Shown here piece by piece: positions 27,072 to 36,292 of a stretch of 64,000 nt of DNA (the first letter of the stretch is position 1; the number at the start of each line of letters is the position of its first letter). The position numbers were made by a program, and so were the translations under genes. The notes below the pieces were generated by a model. That model made no database searches. It was given only the letters and a program-made list of their open reading frames with translations, and had not been told where the DNA came from. Source of the stretch: Hahella ganghwensis DSM 17046. GTDB lineage: Bacteria; Pseudomonadota; Gammaproteobacteria; Pseudomonadales; Oleiphilaceae. The stretch spans positions 1 to 64,000 of the forward strand of contig NZ_AQXX01000118.1 of assembly GCF_000376785.1 (NCBI RefSeq), read 5' to 3'.

Positions 27072-27334
27072 TAAATTATCAATTAGCTAAATCTGTGGGG
27101 GGGGAAGGGATAGCCTAAGAAACCAATGGAAAAGGGGAGAATAGGTATATCGACGGTATTTATGTCTTGCTTCCGGCCAACGTTGCCCGGCGTCCCTCAA
27201 AACGAAACGCTTTATAACCTTAACAGAGCAGGCGATCAACAACCTGGTGCCGGTTTTTTGCGGTGAAAGACGGAATGGGCTGAATCAAAACAGGTTTCTG
27301 ATCTGATGATTGCTGTTCGAACGACAGGGTTCAA
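27072..27334. other. Intergenic region with G8 tract
   Basis: The leftward DUF1963 gene's promoter region. It contains a run of eight G (about 27096-27104), prone to slippage, but no ORF or clear operator. Confidence 0.35.
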
Positions 27335-27604
27335 GTGAATGAAGTTAGGACCTTTGAAAAGCTGGCAAAGAGCTCAGAAGTATTTCGTGCAGGAAAAGGG
27401 GCCAAAAAAAATGAGAGTATAGAGATGCATATAAACTGCGAGTGTAGTGAGAAAATTTACGATATTTCCGATGGCCACCAGGATAAAGACCGGTGGCTTC
27501 CGGACAAGAGATGGGACGACTTTATTGGCGCACTGGAAAATCTTTCAAAAATGAAAGACAACACAGATACAGAAAGAGATCGCGCATTGCACGATCATAC
27601 TTAA
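27335..27604 (+). CDS. Doubtful hypothetical protein
   Basis: An 89-codon frame with a GTG start; charged, Lys/Asp/Glu-rich (AGKGAKKNESIEMHINCECS...). No ribosome site of note and no recognised family. It does fill an otherwise empty gap of about 600 bp, so I list it at low confidence. Confidence 0.3.
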   Translation: MNEVRTFEKLAKSSEVFRAGKGAKKNESIEMHINCECSEKIYDISDGHQDKDRWLPDKRWDDFIGALENLSKMKDNTDTERDRALHDHT

Positions 27605-27697
27605 TGAGTTTCGGTTTCGAGCTATGTATCAATACCGAAATTGCGGAACGTTCTACATCGGTAGGCAAGCTGGCCCACACTTAAGGTCGGAGTTTTT

Positions 27698-28915
27698 TCA
27701 TCCTGTACAATGATCCTGCAGTACTTTTCTCGGCTCTGGCCTAGTGCAAAGGCGATCAATGGCAAATCGTCCGGTATCCAGTCCCAAGTCCCACAATCGC
27801 AGATACCACTTGTAGGATTCCTCAAAATTTACGTCGACAACCATTCCCTGTTCATAGGCATGTGCAATCCAGGATATCGCACTTAGATGATCTTGTTGGG
27901 CGGCATCCAGCATAATCTGGAAAGCTTTCATGGGAGCTTTTTCAGTGTAACGCCCGGCGTAGTAATACTTAGCAACTACGTACATTGATTCGAGATGACC
28001 CAGGTCTGCCGCTCTTTTGTAATATTCGAATGCCTTGAATTTGTCCTGGGTAATTGAACGGCCGATTTCATACAGAAGACCCAGTTCAAATAGTGCTGAG
28101 GTATTTTTTGCTGAGGCAGCCTTTTCCAGCCAATACAGGGATTCTTTTGGACTATCGTCAGCAATCGCCAACCCGTAGGTATATGCTGAATCATTGTGAT
28201 TCTGGTGAGCGGCTTTTAGTAGATAGGTTTTAGCTTTGGTTGAGTCCTCTATGACGATCAGACCCTGATGATAAAGCCTGCCCAGCAGATAGTGACCTAT
28301 GACCTCATCGTTTTCGACCATTTGTTGAACTTGTTTGTAAGAGTACGTTTGTCCGTCGTATCTGATAAGCCCAATAGCCGCAAGAGAAGCCTCCTCGAAG
28401 TCAGCTAGAACCATATCCCGGTTGTAACCTTTGATCACGCTGCAATAAGTACCTTCGGAGTAACGAATCCAAATAGTGTCAGAATCCATATCGTCAGCAG
28501 GGTGGACGAAGTGCTTGTCCATGGAACAGGCGCCGGTAAAGCGGAAAGACCGTTCCTTGTTACGTGAGAATTGAAATATTTGTCGGAATTTACGGCCTCC
28601 AATTTCAATTGTACCTTCTGAGTGGTTATCAATATCTGAGCCGACCAGATTTTTCCAATCTACTGAGTTATGACGGACCTTGGCGACAGAGAGAACACGA
28701 TTTCCGCCAGACTTCGTATTTCCCAAATAAACATCTGGTAGTGAATGGCCAGGTAATTGTGGAATCTCTTTGAGATTCCAGTCGAGTTGAAATTTAAAAT
28801 CAGAGCCATCCATATGGTAGTAGTGACGCTTATCCAGGGACCCGACATTAGTGTTGACTGCCTGGCATCCTGTTATCAACAACACCAGAAAGATGGTTAT
28901 GGAGAGTTTTATCAT
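27698..28915 (-). CDS. Sel1-repeat lipoprotein
   Basis: 405 aa. Signal peptide with lipobox ITGC (predicted acylated Cys17). The N-terminal ~190 residues form a beta-rich domain (KRHYYHMDGSDFKFQLDWNL ...). The rest is a chain of about five Sel1-like (TPR-related) repeats, for example VIGHYLLGRLYHQGLIVIED and ALFELGLLYEIGRSITQDKF, then ESMYVVAKYYYAGRYTEKAP. Sel1 repeats act as protein-binding scaffolds. Expected in the periplasm on a membrane anchor. Monocistronic, unknown partner. Confidence 0.85.
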   Translation of the reverse strand: MIKLSITIFLVLLITGCQAVNTNVGSLDKRHYYHMDGSDFKFQLDWNLKEIPQLPGHSLPDVYLGNTKSGGNRVLSVAKVRHNSVDWKNLVGSDIDNHSEGTIEIGGRKFRQIFQFSRNKERSFRFTGACSMDKHFVHPADDMDSDTIWIRYSEGTYCSVIKGYNRDMVLADFEEASLAAIGLIRYDGQTYSYKQVQQMVENDEVIGHYLLGRLYHQGLIVIEDSTKAKTYLLKAAHQNHNDSAYTYGLAIADDSPKESLYWLEKAASAKNTSALFELGLLYEIGRSITQDKFKAFEYYKRAADLGHLESMYVVAKYYYAGRYTEKAPMKAFQIMLDAAQQDHLSAISWIAHAYEQGMVVDVNFEESYKWYLRLWDLGLDTGRFAIDRLCTRPEPRKVLQDHCTG

Positions 28916-29202
28916 TATTGGCTGGGCATCGTATTATTAAAAGGAAGGCCACTTGAAATGCTATACATATCCAAAAGCTGTTGAGCTTTTCAAAATAAAA
29001 TTAAGGACTCAATTTATGCCATCTATTTCTTTGGTGCAGCTCAATAGTTGCTAAGAAACAGGTTTGCACTAAGCTGCGTCGTCTATCTTACCGCCAGGGA
29101 GGTACGAAATGCATACTAACTTAAGAGTTCTGGCCATAGGAAACTAAGTCAATCATAAATCGACATGAATGGACGTTTCCTACGGCCCGAAAAGTCACAA
29201 TT

Positions 29203-30102
29203 TCAGGCGGGAGCTGACCCCGCAGGCACTTGCTGCCGACTTGAATACACACTTAATCCCGTCACGGTTATCAGGATCAGCGCCATACCCGCAATCTGTG
29301 AGATGACCAGGCTTTGGTTCAATACGACAAACCCGAATAGCGAGGCGGTGACAGGCTCAACCATAGCGACAACCGAGGCGATGGCCGGGGCAGTCTTGTT
29401 CAGGCCGATGATATAGAGGATGAATGAGAATCCTGCCCCTAATACTCCCAGTGCAGCGAACAGAGGCCAGCTTGGTGAGGTCAGGGCGGACACCATCTGA
29501 TCAGTATCGCTTGGCCAGATGAGGACGAATAGAAGAACCGCGAATGCAATTGCCAGAATTGCCTGAGGGCTTCCGTGGGGCGCCGCATATTTAAAACCGA
29601 ATATAAATACGGCATAAGACACTCCCGCAAGCAGCCCGGCGACAATGCCAAGCAGAGTGACGCTGCCCGCACTGACATCGTAAATACGTGTGAGTAGAAC
29701 CACGCCCAAAACCACCATGGCCATGGCCATCCACTTTACGAGAGTGGGTTTTTCCAGTTTGAGTATAAAGGAGACGAGATAGACAAATACCGGTGCGCTG
29801 TACATCAACGTTGCTGCCACGGCGACACTGCCTTCCGAGATGCTGACAAAATAGAATGCGAAGTTTCCTGCCACTCCTAAACTCGCTACAGCAGACCAGA
29901 ACCATAATGCCCGGCTTCTCAATCCGCTACCGCTGGAGCGCGCGACTAACCAGATGAGGACAAACACCAGGCCAATGGCTCCCCGGTAAAAAGATACGAC
30001 ATATGGATCCCACCCGTCAGCCATCAGAATCCCGCCGATACCGCCTGACAATCCCCAGAAGAGTGCTGCCAGCACCACGAAGGCAATGCTTGTACCTTTC
30101 AT
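29203..30102 (-). CDS. EamA/DMT-family transporter
   Basis: About 299 aa with ten hydrophobic segments arranged as two EamA repeats of five helices (first starts SIAFVVLAALFWGLSGGIGG; second SVTLLGIVAGLLAGVSYAVF). This family exports amino acids, amines and other small metabolites. Start taken at 30102: AAAGGAGATGAA precedes it; the frame extends 22 codons upstream without a ribosome site. It points toward and is separated from the solute-binding protein gene by a divergent ~450-bp region. The substrate cannot be told. Confidence 0.88.
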   Translation of the reverse strand: MKGTSIAFVVLAALFWGLSGGIGGILMADGWDPYVVSFYRGAIGLVFVLIWLVARSSGSGLRSRALWFWSAVASLGVAGNFAFYFVSISEGSVAVAATLMYSAPVFVYLVSFILKLEKPTLVKWMAMAMVVLGVVLLTRIYDVSAGSVTLLGIVAGLLAGVSYAVFIFGFKYAAPHGSPQAILAIAFAVLLFVLIWPSDTDQMVSALTSPSWPLFAALGVLGAGFSFILYIIGLNKTAPAIASVVAMVEPVTASLFGFVVLNQSLVISQIAGMALILITVTGLSVYSSRQQVPAGSAPA

Positions 30103-30552
30103 TTCATCTCCTTTCAAGGAAATAGATGTAACGGTTTGGAGAGCAACTTGAGCTTGGGATACAGGCACGTACTTAAGGCAACATCTGTTTGATCAGAACA
30201 ATCAGTTGGCGGTAGTTTTTGCTGCCGAATCTTTCTCATATGACCTCCAAAAGGAAGACCATTAAAGAGCGGGCATTGACGACCCAAATGAGGGATAAGG
30301 GGCCAAGCCTGACTACAATGGGCGGATTATTACTTGGTCATGGGATGGCTGACAATTGACCAGTAATTTTTTGTCGTTTTTTGTACAGAATCAGGCCAAA
30401 CAGGTCTCACTTGGATAGGTGGAGGAACTTCCTGGCCAGCAATTTTTCACCGCACACGGGTTCTTAGTTTCAGTTCTGCTCAGGACATTTTTCAAAAAAG
30501 TGTCATACTGTTCAGAAGTGAGGAGGGCTAAGAGCCTTCAGGAGGGCTCAGT
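30103..30552. other. Divergent promoter region
   Basis: About 450 bp between the leftward EamA gene and rightward solute-binding protein gene. It should hold both promoters. No ORF or long repeat is convincing. AGGAGGGCTCAGT at the right end is the ribosome site of the next gene. Confidence 0.45.
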
Positions 30553-31305
30553 ATGCGTGGTTTTGTACTTTGGCTAATGGTTGGGATTCTGACCCTGCAT
30601 TCTTCGCGATCGTTTTCCGAAACAGTGGCACTGGCGACCGTGGACTGGGCGCCTTATTATGCGGAAAGCCTGTCAGAGCAAGGGTTTATTACAGCAATCG
30701 TCAGAGAGGCGTTTAAGCGGGAAGATTATCAGCTTGAAGTGACCTTTCTACCCTGGAAGCGAGCCTTGGAAATGGCCCGTAGCGGCAAATATGACGGTTT
30801 ATTGGGGGCTTACTACAACGAAGATCGGGCCAGATCCTTCTATTACAGTCATCCGATAGGGAAGGCTGAAGAAGTCTTTATCCAGAATGCCGGGCGGAAT
30901 ATCCACTATACCTCCCTTGATGATCTTAAGAGCTATATCATCGCTACTTTGCGCGGAGGTGCACAAGCCGGTGACTTAAGAGCTGCGGGCTTTGATGTTG
31001 TGGTGAATAATGATGATATCTCCAGCCTGAAGATGCTTGAAAAGTTTCGGGTGGACCTGGTGGTTATGAGCCGTCAGAAATTTCTGTTTCAAATTCAGAA
31101 TGAACCGGCCTTGCAAGGCCTCCAGGGCGCGTTCGAAGTGGTATTGCCTCCTTTCAAAACCTATGAACTTTTCGTCACCATTTCCCATAATAGAGAAAAG
31201 GGCTCCGAGCTGATTGAACGCTTTAACCAGGGGCTTTTGAGCATTCAGTCAGACGGAACCGAAACCGAGATTCTGAAACGGTTCGGGCAATATACCGGGC
31301 AATAG
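30553..31305 (+). CDS. Family-3 periplasmic solute-binding protein
   Basis: 250 aa with a signal peptide (cleavage near SRSFSE). The mature part has the bacterial extracellular solute-binding family-3 pattern: VDWAPYYAESLSEQGFITAI, FLPWKRALEMARSGKYDGLL, then domain 2 and a C-terminal FNQGLLSIQSDGTETEILKR. Family members bind polar amino acids or related ligands. No permease or ATPase is adjacent, so it may serve a distant transporter or act as a sensor. A strong Shine-Dalgarno (AGGAGGG) precedes the ATG. Confidence 0.85.
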   Translation: MRGFVLWLMVGILTLHSSRSFSETVALATVDWAPYYAESLSEQGFITAIVREAFKREDYQLEVTFLPWKRALEMARSGKYDGLLGAYYNEDRARSFYYSHPIGKAEEVFIQNAGRNIHYTSLDDLKSYIIATLRGGAQAGDLRAAGFDVVVNNDDISSLKMLEKFRVDLVVMSRQKFLFQIQNEPALQGLQGAFEVVLPPFKTYELFVTISHNREKGSELIERFNQGLLSIQSDGTETEILKRFGQYTGQ

Positions 31306-31368
31306 GTTATTTACGGCTTGCCCTTTGATTGAGCCCCTTTTCTGACTTCTGTCAGTTGGATACGGCTT

Positions 31369-32397
31369 TTAACTCTCACCACTTGCCTTAATCTTTTTCC
31401 TCCCACTGCTGTCCAGTTCCTGCAGGTGGGTATAGCTATCCAGAAATCGGCGATATTTGTGTTGTCCGCAGGTATAACGAATGTATTTGGCAGGATTATC
31501 CTCAGTGATACAGCATTCCAGAGGCTCCACGACAGCATCAAAATCCATATCCATGAAAAACGGGAGTGAATATCGTTCTTTTCCGCTTATATTTATCACC
31601 CGATGCAGGGTTGAGATATAACGGTCATTGGTGAAGGTCTGTACGAGATCTCCGATATTCACGATAAAGCTGTCTTTTACCGGTGGCGCACTGACCCATT
31701 CGCCGTTGCGATTTTTAACCTGCAGTCCGCCCACTTCATCCTGCGCCAGAATGGTCAGAAAACCATAGTCGGTATGCTCGCCGATACCTATCTCATTGCG
31801 ATTGATATCGCCCGATTGAGGCGGATAGTGGAGAAGTCGCTGTATTGAGATCGGGTGCCGCTGGCGTTGATAAAAGAAGTCATTCGGCAGACCCAGGCTC
31901 AAGGCAATAGCGCCGATCAGATGATGGGCCAGCGTCACCATGGCCTGATGATATTGCTCCATCACTTCTTTGAACTCGGGGAGACCCTCCGGCATCAGAT
32001 TCGGTCCGAAAAACGGGGAAACTTCGTTTTCATGTGCCGCGTAATCGAAACATTCTTTAAAGTCCCTGGTGTGTTTCGGATCGACATTTTCCCCATACAT
32101 TGGAATATAACCGCGTAGAGTAGGACCGCTGTTGACGATATTCAGCCGTTGCTTCTCTTCCAGGGGCAGGGCAAAAAATTGTTCTGTCAGGTTCCTGACT
32201 TTCGCGATCAGATTACCGTCAATGCCATGGTTGATGATATAGAGGAATCCGATATCCTCGCAGATTTTACCTATCCGTTCTGCGACTCCTTCAGGGTCCG
32301 TACCGTCCAACAGTGGACCGATGTCGATTATGGGGATTTCGTTGAATGAAATTTCTTTCGCATTCAGATAGCCGTGTAGATTTGTTGTTAGACCCAT
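31369..32397 (-). CDS. 2-oxoglutarate/Fe(II)-dependent oxygenase (IPNS-like)
   Basis: 342 aa of the isopenicillin-N-synthase-like superfamily: an N-terminal DIOX_N part (IPIDIGPLLDG..., GFLYIINHGID) and the C-terminal jelly roll with iron ligands in GEHTDYGFLTIL (His, Asp) and STLHRVINI (His), then R-Y-S-L-P-F-F, the 2OG-binding R-x-S. It hydroxylates or otherwise oxidises an unidentified substrate using O2 and 2-oxoglutarate. Start at the ATG 32397 (AAGAGG upstream) is preferred over a TTG at 32415. Last gene of the leftward catabolic region, 110 bp after an AraC-type regulator. Confidence 0.85.
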   Translation of the reverse strand: MGLTTNLHGYLNAKEISFNEIPIIDIGPLLDGTDPEGVAERIGKICEDIGFLYIINHGIDGNLIAKVRNLTEQFFALPLEEKQRLNIVNSGPTLRGYIPMYGENVDPKHTRDFKECFDYAAHENEVSPFFGPNLMPEGLPEFKEVMEQYHQAMVTLAHHLIGAIALSLGLPNDFFYQRQRHPISIQRLLHYPPQSGDINRNEIGIGEHTDYGFLTILAQDEVGGLQVKNRNGEWVSAPPVKDSFIVNIGDLVQTFTNDRYISTLHRVINISGKERYSLPFFMDMDFDAVVEPLECCITEDNPAKYIRYTCGQHKYRRFLDSYTHLQELDSSGRKKIKASGES

Positions 32398-32506
32398 CGA
32401 CTGCCTCTTGGTCAAGTAGATTAAGTGGAACGTTTGTTTGTGAGGCTAAGTATCCGGGAGTGGGCCGATCTCCAGATATAACAGAAGCGAAGAGTTTTAG
32501 TACTTT

Positions 32507-33508
32507 TCAGACGTTTCTGTCAGAAACTCTGAAGGATGATGGACTGACATTGAATTGTTGCCTGAAACATCTGGCCAGATAACTTTGCGACGTAAAGCCG
32601 GCAGCCTGTGCAACGGCTGCCATGGACAGAGAGGTTTCTTCAATCAGTTTTCTGGCAAATTCCAGGCGTAGTTTGAGGTAATATTTGTTTGGTGAGGTGT
32701 TGAGATGCTTGCGGAAGGCGATTTCCAGTCGCCGGGTGGTGGAGCCAATCCTGTTGGCGAGCTGTTCGATACTGTAGGGATGCTCAATATTGTTTTCCAT
32801 GATCTCAATGGCAGCGCCAAGCGTGGCCGACTTCATGCGAAGCCTGAGATACTTGTGACTGGCCTGGATTTCCTCATGGCTGCGGACCCGGTCCAGCTGA
32901 AACCGTTCAGATACCTGGAAGGCAAAGTCGCGGCCATAGTCTTTACCAATGATGTACAACATCAGATCCAGTGCCGTGGCTCCGCCTCCGCAGGTAAAGA
33001 TGCGTCCAGAAATGGAATACAGGTTTTCCTGGAGCGGTATCTGGGGATAGAGTTCCCGAAATACAGAAGCCTGTTCAGCCGTCACAGTACAGCTCAGGCC
33101 TGACAGCAGTCCTGCTCTGGCAAGCAGAAAACTGCCACTGGATAGTGAGATCAGGCGGCTGCCCTGTTTGTAGTGCTTTGTCAGAATTTTGAACAGATGC
33201 GGGTCGTTATGGAGAGGCGCATTCTGGTAGGCGCACAGACAAATGATATCGGCGTTTTCAATTTCCCGGAAATTCCCGGATGTTTTGACCGGTACATTAT
33301 TGGAGCTGTGCACCTCTCCCTGCGCCTTAAGGTCTGTTGTGTTGTTGGTCCCCGCATAGATTCGGTAATCATACAACTCCGCATTGCCGAGAAGATTCGC
33401 CACACTGAGCGCTTCCACTGCCAGAGAGAAAGAGGTCAGCGCAAAGCCGGGAATCAGAATAATCGCGACTTTCTGGGGACCAAGGGGCGGATTCTGCGAC
33501 TCTGTCAT
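32507..33508 (-). CDS. GlxA-type AraC family regulator
   Basis: 333 aa: an N-terminal DJ-1/PfpI-like (class I glutamine amidotransferase fold) sensor domain, about 10-190 (KVAIILIPGFALTSFSLAVE, FTCGGGATALDLMLYIIG), and a C-terminal AraC double HTH (AAVAQAAGFTSQSYLARCFR, QFNVSPSSFR). The same architecture occurs in GbdR, CdhR and SouR, which sense glycine betaine, carnitine and sarcosine breakdown in Pseudomonas. Lying between the dddP-like and 2OG-oxygenase genes, it most likely activates this osmolyte locus. Exact effector is unknown. Confidence 0.9.
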   Translation of the reverse strand: MTESQNPPLGPQKVAIILIPGFALTSFSLAVEALSVANLLGNAELYDYRIYAGTNNTTDLKAQGEVHSSNNVPVKTSGNFREIENADIICLCAYQNAPLHNDPHLFKILTKHYKQGSRLISLSSGSFLLARAGLLSGLSCTVTAEQASVFRELYPQIPLQENLYSISGRIFTCGGGATALDLMLYIIGKDYGRDFAFQVSERFQLDRVRSHEEIQASHKYLRLRMKSATLGAAIEIMENNIEHPYSIEQLANRIGSTTRRLEIAFRKHLNTSPNKYYLKLRLEFARKLIEETSLSMAAVAQAAGFTSQSYLARCFRQQFNVSPSSFRVSDRNV

Positions 33509-33677
33509 AAGGTGGACCGGGACCTCTTATCTGCTTCCTCTGCGCATATTCTCTTGTAGCCAGCAGCTGTGTCTGTGACTTTCACAACAGATTCCGTGCA
33601 GTCAGGCCTCTTACCACTCGCACTTGGATGCCTGATCGGGCCATTATCTGGCAAACTGACGGAAAAGATACCTGCAA

Positions 33678-34922
33678 TCAAAACCAATGCTGCTCAAATG
33701 GAGTTTTACTCAAGGGCCGGCAGCCATCCCTGGTGATCACCACCATCTCTTCAAGCTTCACACCTTCAATGCCGCCTTCCTCCCCTATATAGCTTTCTAC
33801 GCAGACCACCATATTTTCCTGAAGCCGACCGTCGAAGCCATTCCGGTCCCAGTCACTGAGATGACAGAGATATGGGTATTCATCGGCCATACCGACACCG
33901 TGAATCGTACAACCGTATTTGTTCTTATGGTAGTGCTTTGGAATGGGCCATGCCTGGCGGGTAAAGTCTTCGAAAGTGCGGTCTGCGCGAATGAGACTGA
34001 TATTATGCTGGATCTGTTCGTAGGCCTGTTGATATAAATGACGTTGGCTTGCCGTCGGCGTTGTGTGTCCGACCGTCCAGGTTCGGGAAATGTCGGCGCA
34101 ATAGCCGTAGGGGCCGATCATGTCGGTATCAAATGCCATCATATCGCCTTTTTCCATAACCCGGTGACCGCATTCCTGCATCCAGGGATTGGTGCGCGGA
34201 CCACTGCTCAGTAACCTGGTCTCGATCCATTCGCCGCCATGGCGGATATTCTCAAAATGCAGATAAGCCCAAAGTTCCCGCTCTGTCATTCCAGGAGTCA
34301 TTTCCCGGTACATTCGAGCGATGGCTTTGTCGCACACCTCCACTGTCCATTGAATCAGTGACAGCTCTTCTTGTGATTTGATGGCACGGGCAGTTTCCAT
34401 CAGCGACTGGCCGCTGGTGATCCGGATGCCTTGTTGCTGAAGCTGAAATACACCCACCGGTTCCAGCTTATCGACCGCCAGTATTTCGTTTGCCAGGCCC
34501 AGATCCTGAAGGGTCTCGGACAGGTCCTGCGCCCAAAGGACGACTTTCTCCCCGGCACGATCACCAGCGCCAAAATAAGTCCAGTCGATGGCAGTACGAA
34601 TATCATCAATCGTAGGCAAATGTTCAACGAGGTGGCTACAGTTATGGAACTCCCACAAGATGACGGGACCGTCAGCTACGACCAGGAGATATCGGCAGGG
34701 CGTATGGGTGGTCCAGATCGTCATATTGCTGGCATCCGTGGCATAACGGATGTTGACCGGATCGTAAAGTAGAATGGCGGTGGTACCTGAGGATCTCAAT
34801 TGTTGGCGAACCCGCTCAAGCCGGTAGTGTCGCACTTTGTTTTCGGTTGCCGGGGACACCGGATTCTGCAATGGTACGTTCTGACCGGAGGTATTGAGGT
34901 AATAACTTTTATCGTGATGCAT
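33678..34922 (-). CDS. dddP: DMSP lyase DddP homologue (M24 peptidase fold)
   Basis: 414 aa. DddP cleaves dimethylsulfoniopropionate to DMS and acrylate, using an M24-metallopeptidase fold. Candidate metal ligands are D265, D267, D277, H341, E376 and E391, and the candidate catalytic base is D347 in HGVGMADEYP. All seven sit at a constant offset of 30 from the residues I recall for Ruegeria DddP (D295, D297, D307, H371, E406, E421; base D377). Other DddP-like blocks are NIRYATDASNMTIWTTHTP and GGEWIETRLLSSGPRTNPW. I know of no peptidase or ectoine hydrolase with that Asp spacing, so the call is fairly specific. It lies downstream of an AraC-gene terminator and 170 bp upstream of a second AraC gene. 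Substrate still needs enzymology. Confidence 0.82.
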   Translation of the reverse strand: MHHDKSYYLNTSGQNVPLQNPVSPATENKVRHYRLERVRQQLRSSGTTAILLYDPVNIRYATDASNMTIWTTHTPCRYLLVVADGPVILWEFHNCSHLVEHLPTIDDIRTAIDWTYFGAGDRAGEKVVLWAQDLSETLQDLGLANEILAVDKLEPVGVFQLQQQGIRITSGQSLMETARAIKSQEELSLIQWTVEVCDKAIARMYREMTPGMTERELWAYLHFENIRHGGEWIETRLLSSGPRTNPWMQECGHRVMEKGDMMAFDTDMIGPYGYCADISRTWTVGHTTPTASQRHLYQQAYEQIQHNISLIRADRTFEDFTRQAWPIPKHYHKNKYGCTIHGVGMADEYPYLCHLSDWDRNGFDGRLQENMVVCVESYIGEEGGIEGVKLEEMVVITRDGCRPLSKTPFEQHWF

Positions 34923-34971
34923 TTTCCGTGTGTCCTGTCATCCCCGTAGGTTCGGATCGTTAAAGGAATTT

Positions 34972-34997
34972 AAAAAAAGCCCCGGGGATCCTGGGGC
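34972..34997 (-). terminator. Intrinsic terminator between AraC gene and dddP
   Basis: On the minus strand GCCCC (34997-34993) pairs with GGGGC (34983-34979), stem extendable through the GGATCC centre, followed by seven T. It lies 30 bp past the stop of the AraC gene at 35027 and splits the leftward region into two transcripts. Confidence 0.8.
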
Positions 34998-35026
34998 AAA
35001 GAATACCCAACCGAGAGGATTGGGGG

Positions 35027-36184
35027 TCAGACTGCGGTTTCCACCGGAATTCTGGCGTCATTGAAGCTGAGTCTGGGGTAATTCTGTTCATGAGGTTGTT
35101 CACTCAGTTCCAGCAGATATTTCTTGCGAACCTCGGCCGGAGAGATGCCGAACATCTGTTTAAACCTGCGACTGAAGTGTGACGGGCTGGTAAAGCCACT
35201 TGCCATACCCACCATGGTGATTGAGTAATTGCTGTGCATCAGCAGTTGTCTTGCGTGTTCCAGTCGTACCTGAATGTAATAATTGCAGGGAGAAGTATTC
35301 AGATATTTCTGAAACTGTCTCTGTATTTTTCGTTTACAGGTATGACAGTAGGCCACCAGTTCATCAAGGGTCAGCGGTTCTTCGATATTGCTGTGCATGA
35401 GTTGAATCATGGTCTTCAGGGATTCGGGCAATAACGAACGATCATCGCGGCTTTCAAGAGCGGGCTCAATCTCCGGAAGACAGTCGGAAAGGAGGATGCG
35501 GGTGATTTCCCTGGAAACTCTGGAATTAAGGTTCTTTTTTATTACGTAGAGCAGCATGTCAATGGCACTGTTAGGACCAGAGCAGGTCATAATTTGCTCG
35601 TCAATCTGAAAACCTCGTCCGGAAGTTTTAATATCCTTGAACCTTTCCGCCATAAAACTGAGGCTACTGGGGTGAAGAGCAATGACGCCGCTGCCTGTCA
35701 CGCCGGCATAGGCGAGTGCAATGACCCCATTCCACAGGCCTCCCAGAATCTTACCCTGCCATTTGGCCATCCGCAGTTTTTTGGACAATAGGGGTTGTTC
35801 CGTCAGGCTTGAACGATATCCTCCGCACACCAGAATCATATCGAGACTTTCGGTATGCAGATCCCGAAGATTGCCATCCGTTGAAACGGTGACACCCAGA
35901 TCACAGGTAACATCCGTGGAGGCCACACCATAGCTGGTGATCTCAAATAGCGGGTCTCCGGTCACCAGGTTTGCGGTTACCAGAGTGTCGATAGCGGCAG
36001 TGTAGGTAACCATTGAAAAATGGTTGAAGAGAATAAAGCCGACTTTTTTGGCTCGCGGGCTGGATGATCCCCGGCCTTGTTTTGTCAGGCTGTTTTGTAA
36101 AGACGCATTACCCGGCTGCCCTGTATTCAGGCGTGCTGCAGATGAGTGAACGCTCTTGTCTATGTGAAAGGCCAGGGTGTTCAT
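35027..36184 (-). CDS. GlxA-type AraC family regulator
   Basis: 385 aa: an N-terminal tail of ~45 residues, a DJ-1/PfpI-like sensor domain (KVGFILFNHFSMVTYTAAID, DMILVCGGYRSS), and a C-terminal AraC HTH pair (TMVGMASGFTSPSHFSRRFK, MFGISPAEVRKKY). It is the second regulator of this type in the locus, a GbdR/CdhR-like architecture. GGAGGTAACC precedes the ATG. It follows the FAD oxidase gene by 108 bp and ends at a strong terminator, so it is probably co-transcribed with the DHDPS-ALDH-oxidase genes and may control them. Confidence 0.9.
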   Translation of the reverse strand: MNTLAFHIDKSVHSSAARLNTGQPGNASLQNSLTKQGRGSSSPRAKKVGFILFNHFSMVTYTAAIDTLVTANLVTGDPLFEITSYGVASTDVTCDLGVTVSTDGNLRDLHTESLDMILVCGGYRSSLTEQPLLSKKLRMAKWQGKILGGLWNGVIALAYAGVTGSGVIALHPSSLSFMAERFKDIKTSGRGFQIDEQIMTCSGPNSAIDMLLYVIKKNLNSRVSREITRILLSDCLPEIEPALESRDDRSLLPESLKTMIQLMHSNIEEPLTLDELVAYCHTCKRKIQRQFQKYLNTSPCNYYIQVRLEHARQLLMHSNYSITMVGMASGFTSPSHFSRRFKQMFGISPAEVRKKYLLELSEQPHEQNYPRLSFNDARIPVETAV

Positions 36185-36292
36185 GGTTACCTCCGGGTTG
36201 CCACTTGCAGGCAGGAAAGTTATCCAATGCCCCAGGTGACTTGATCTTTGTTATTGTTAAAGACTCTCTGATTGTCCGTGCAGAGTTCAGAC

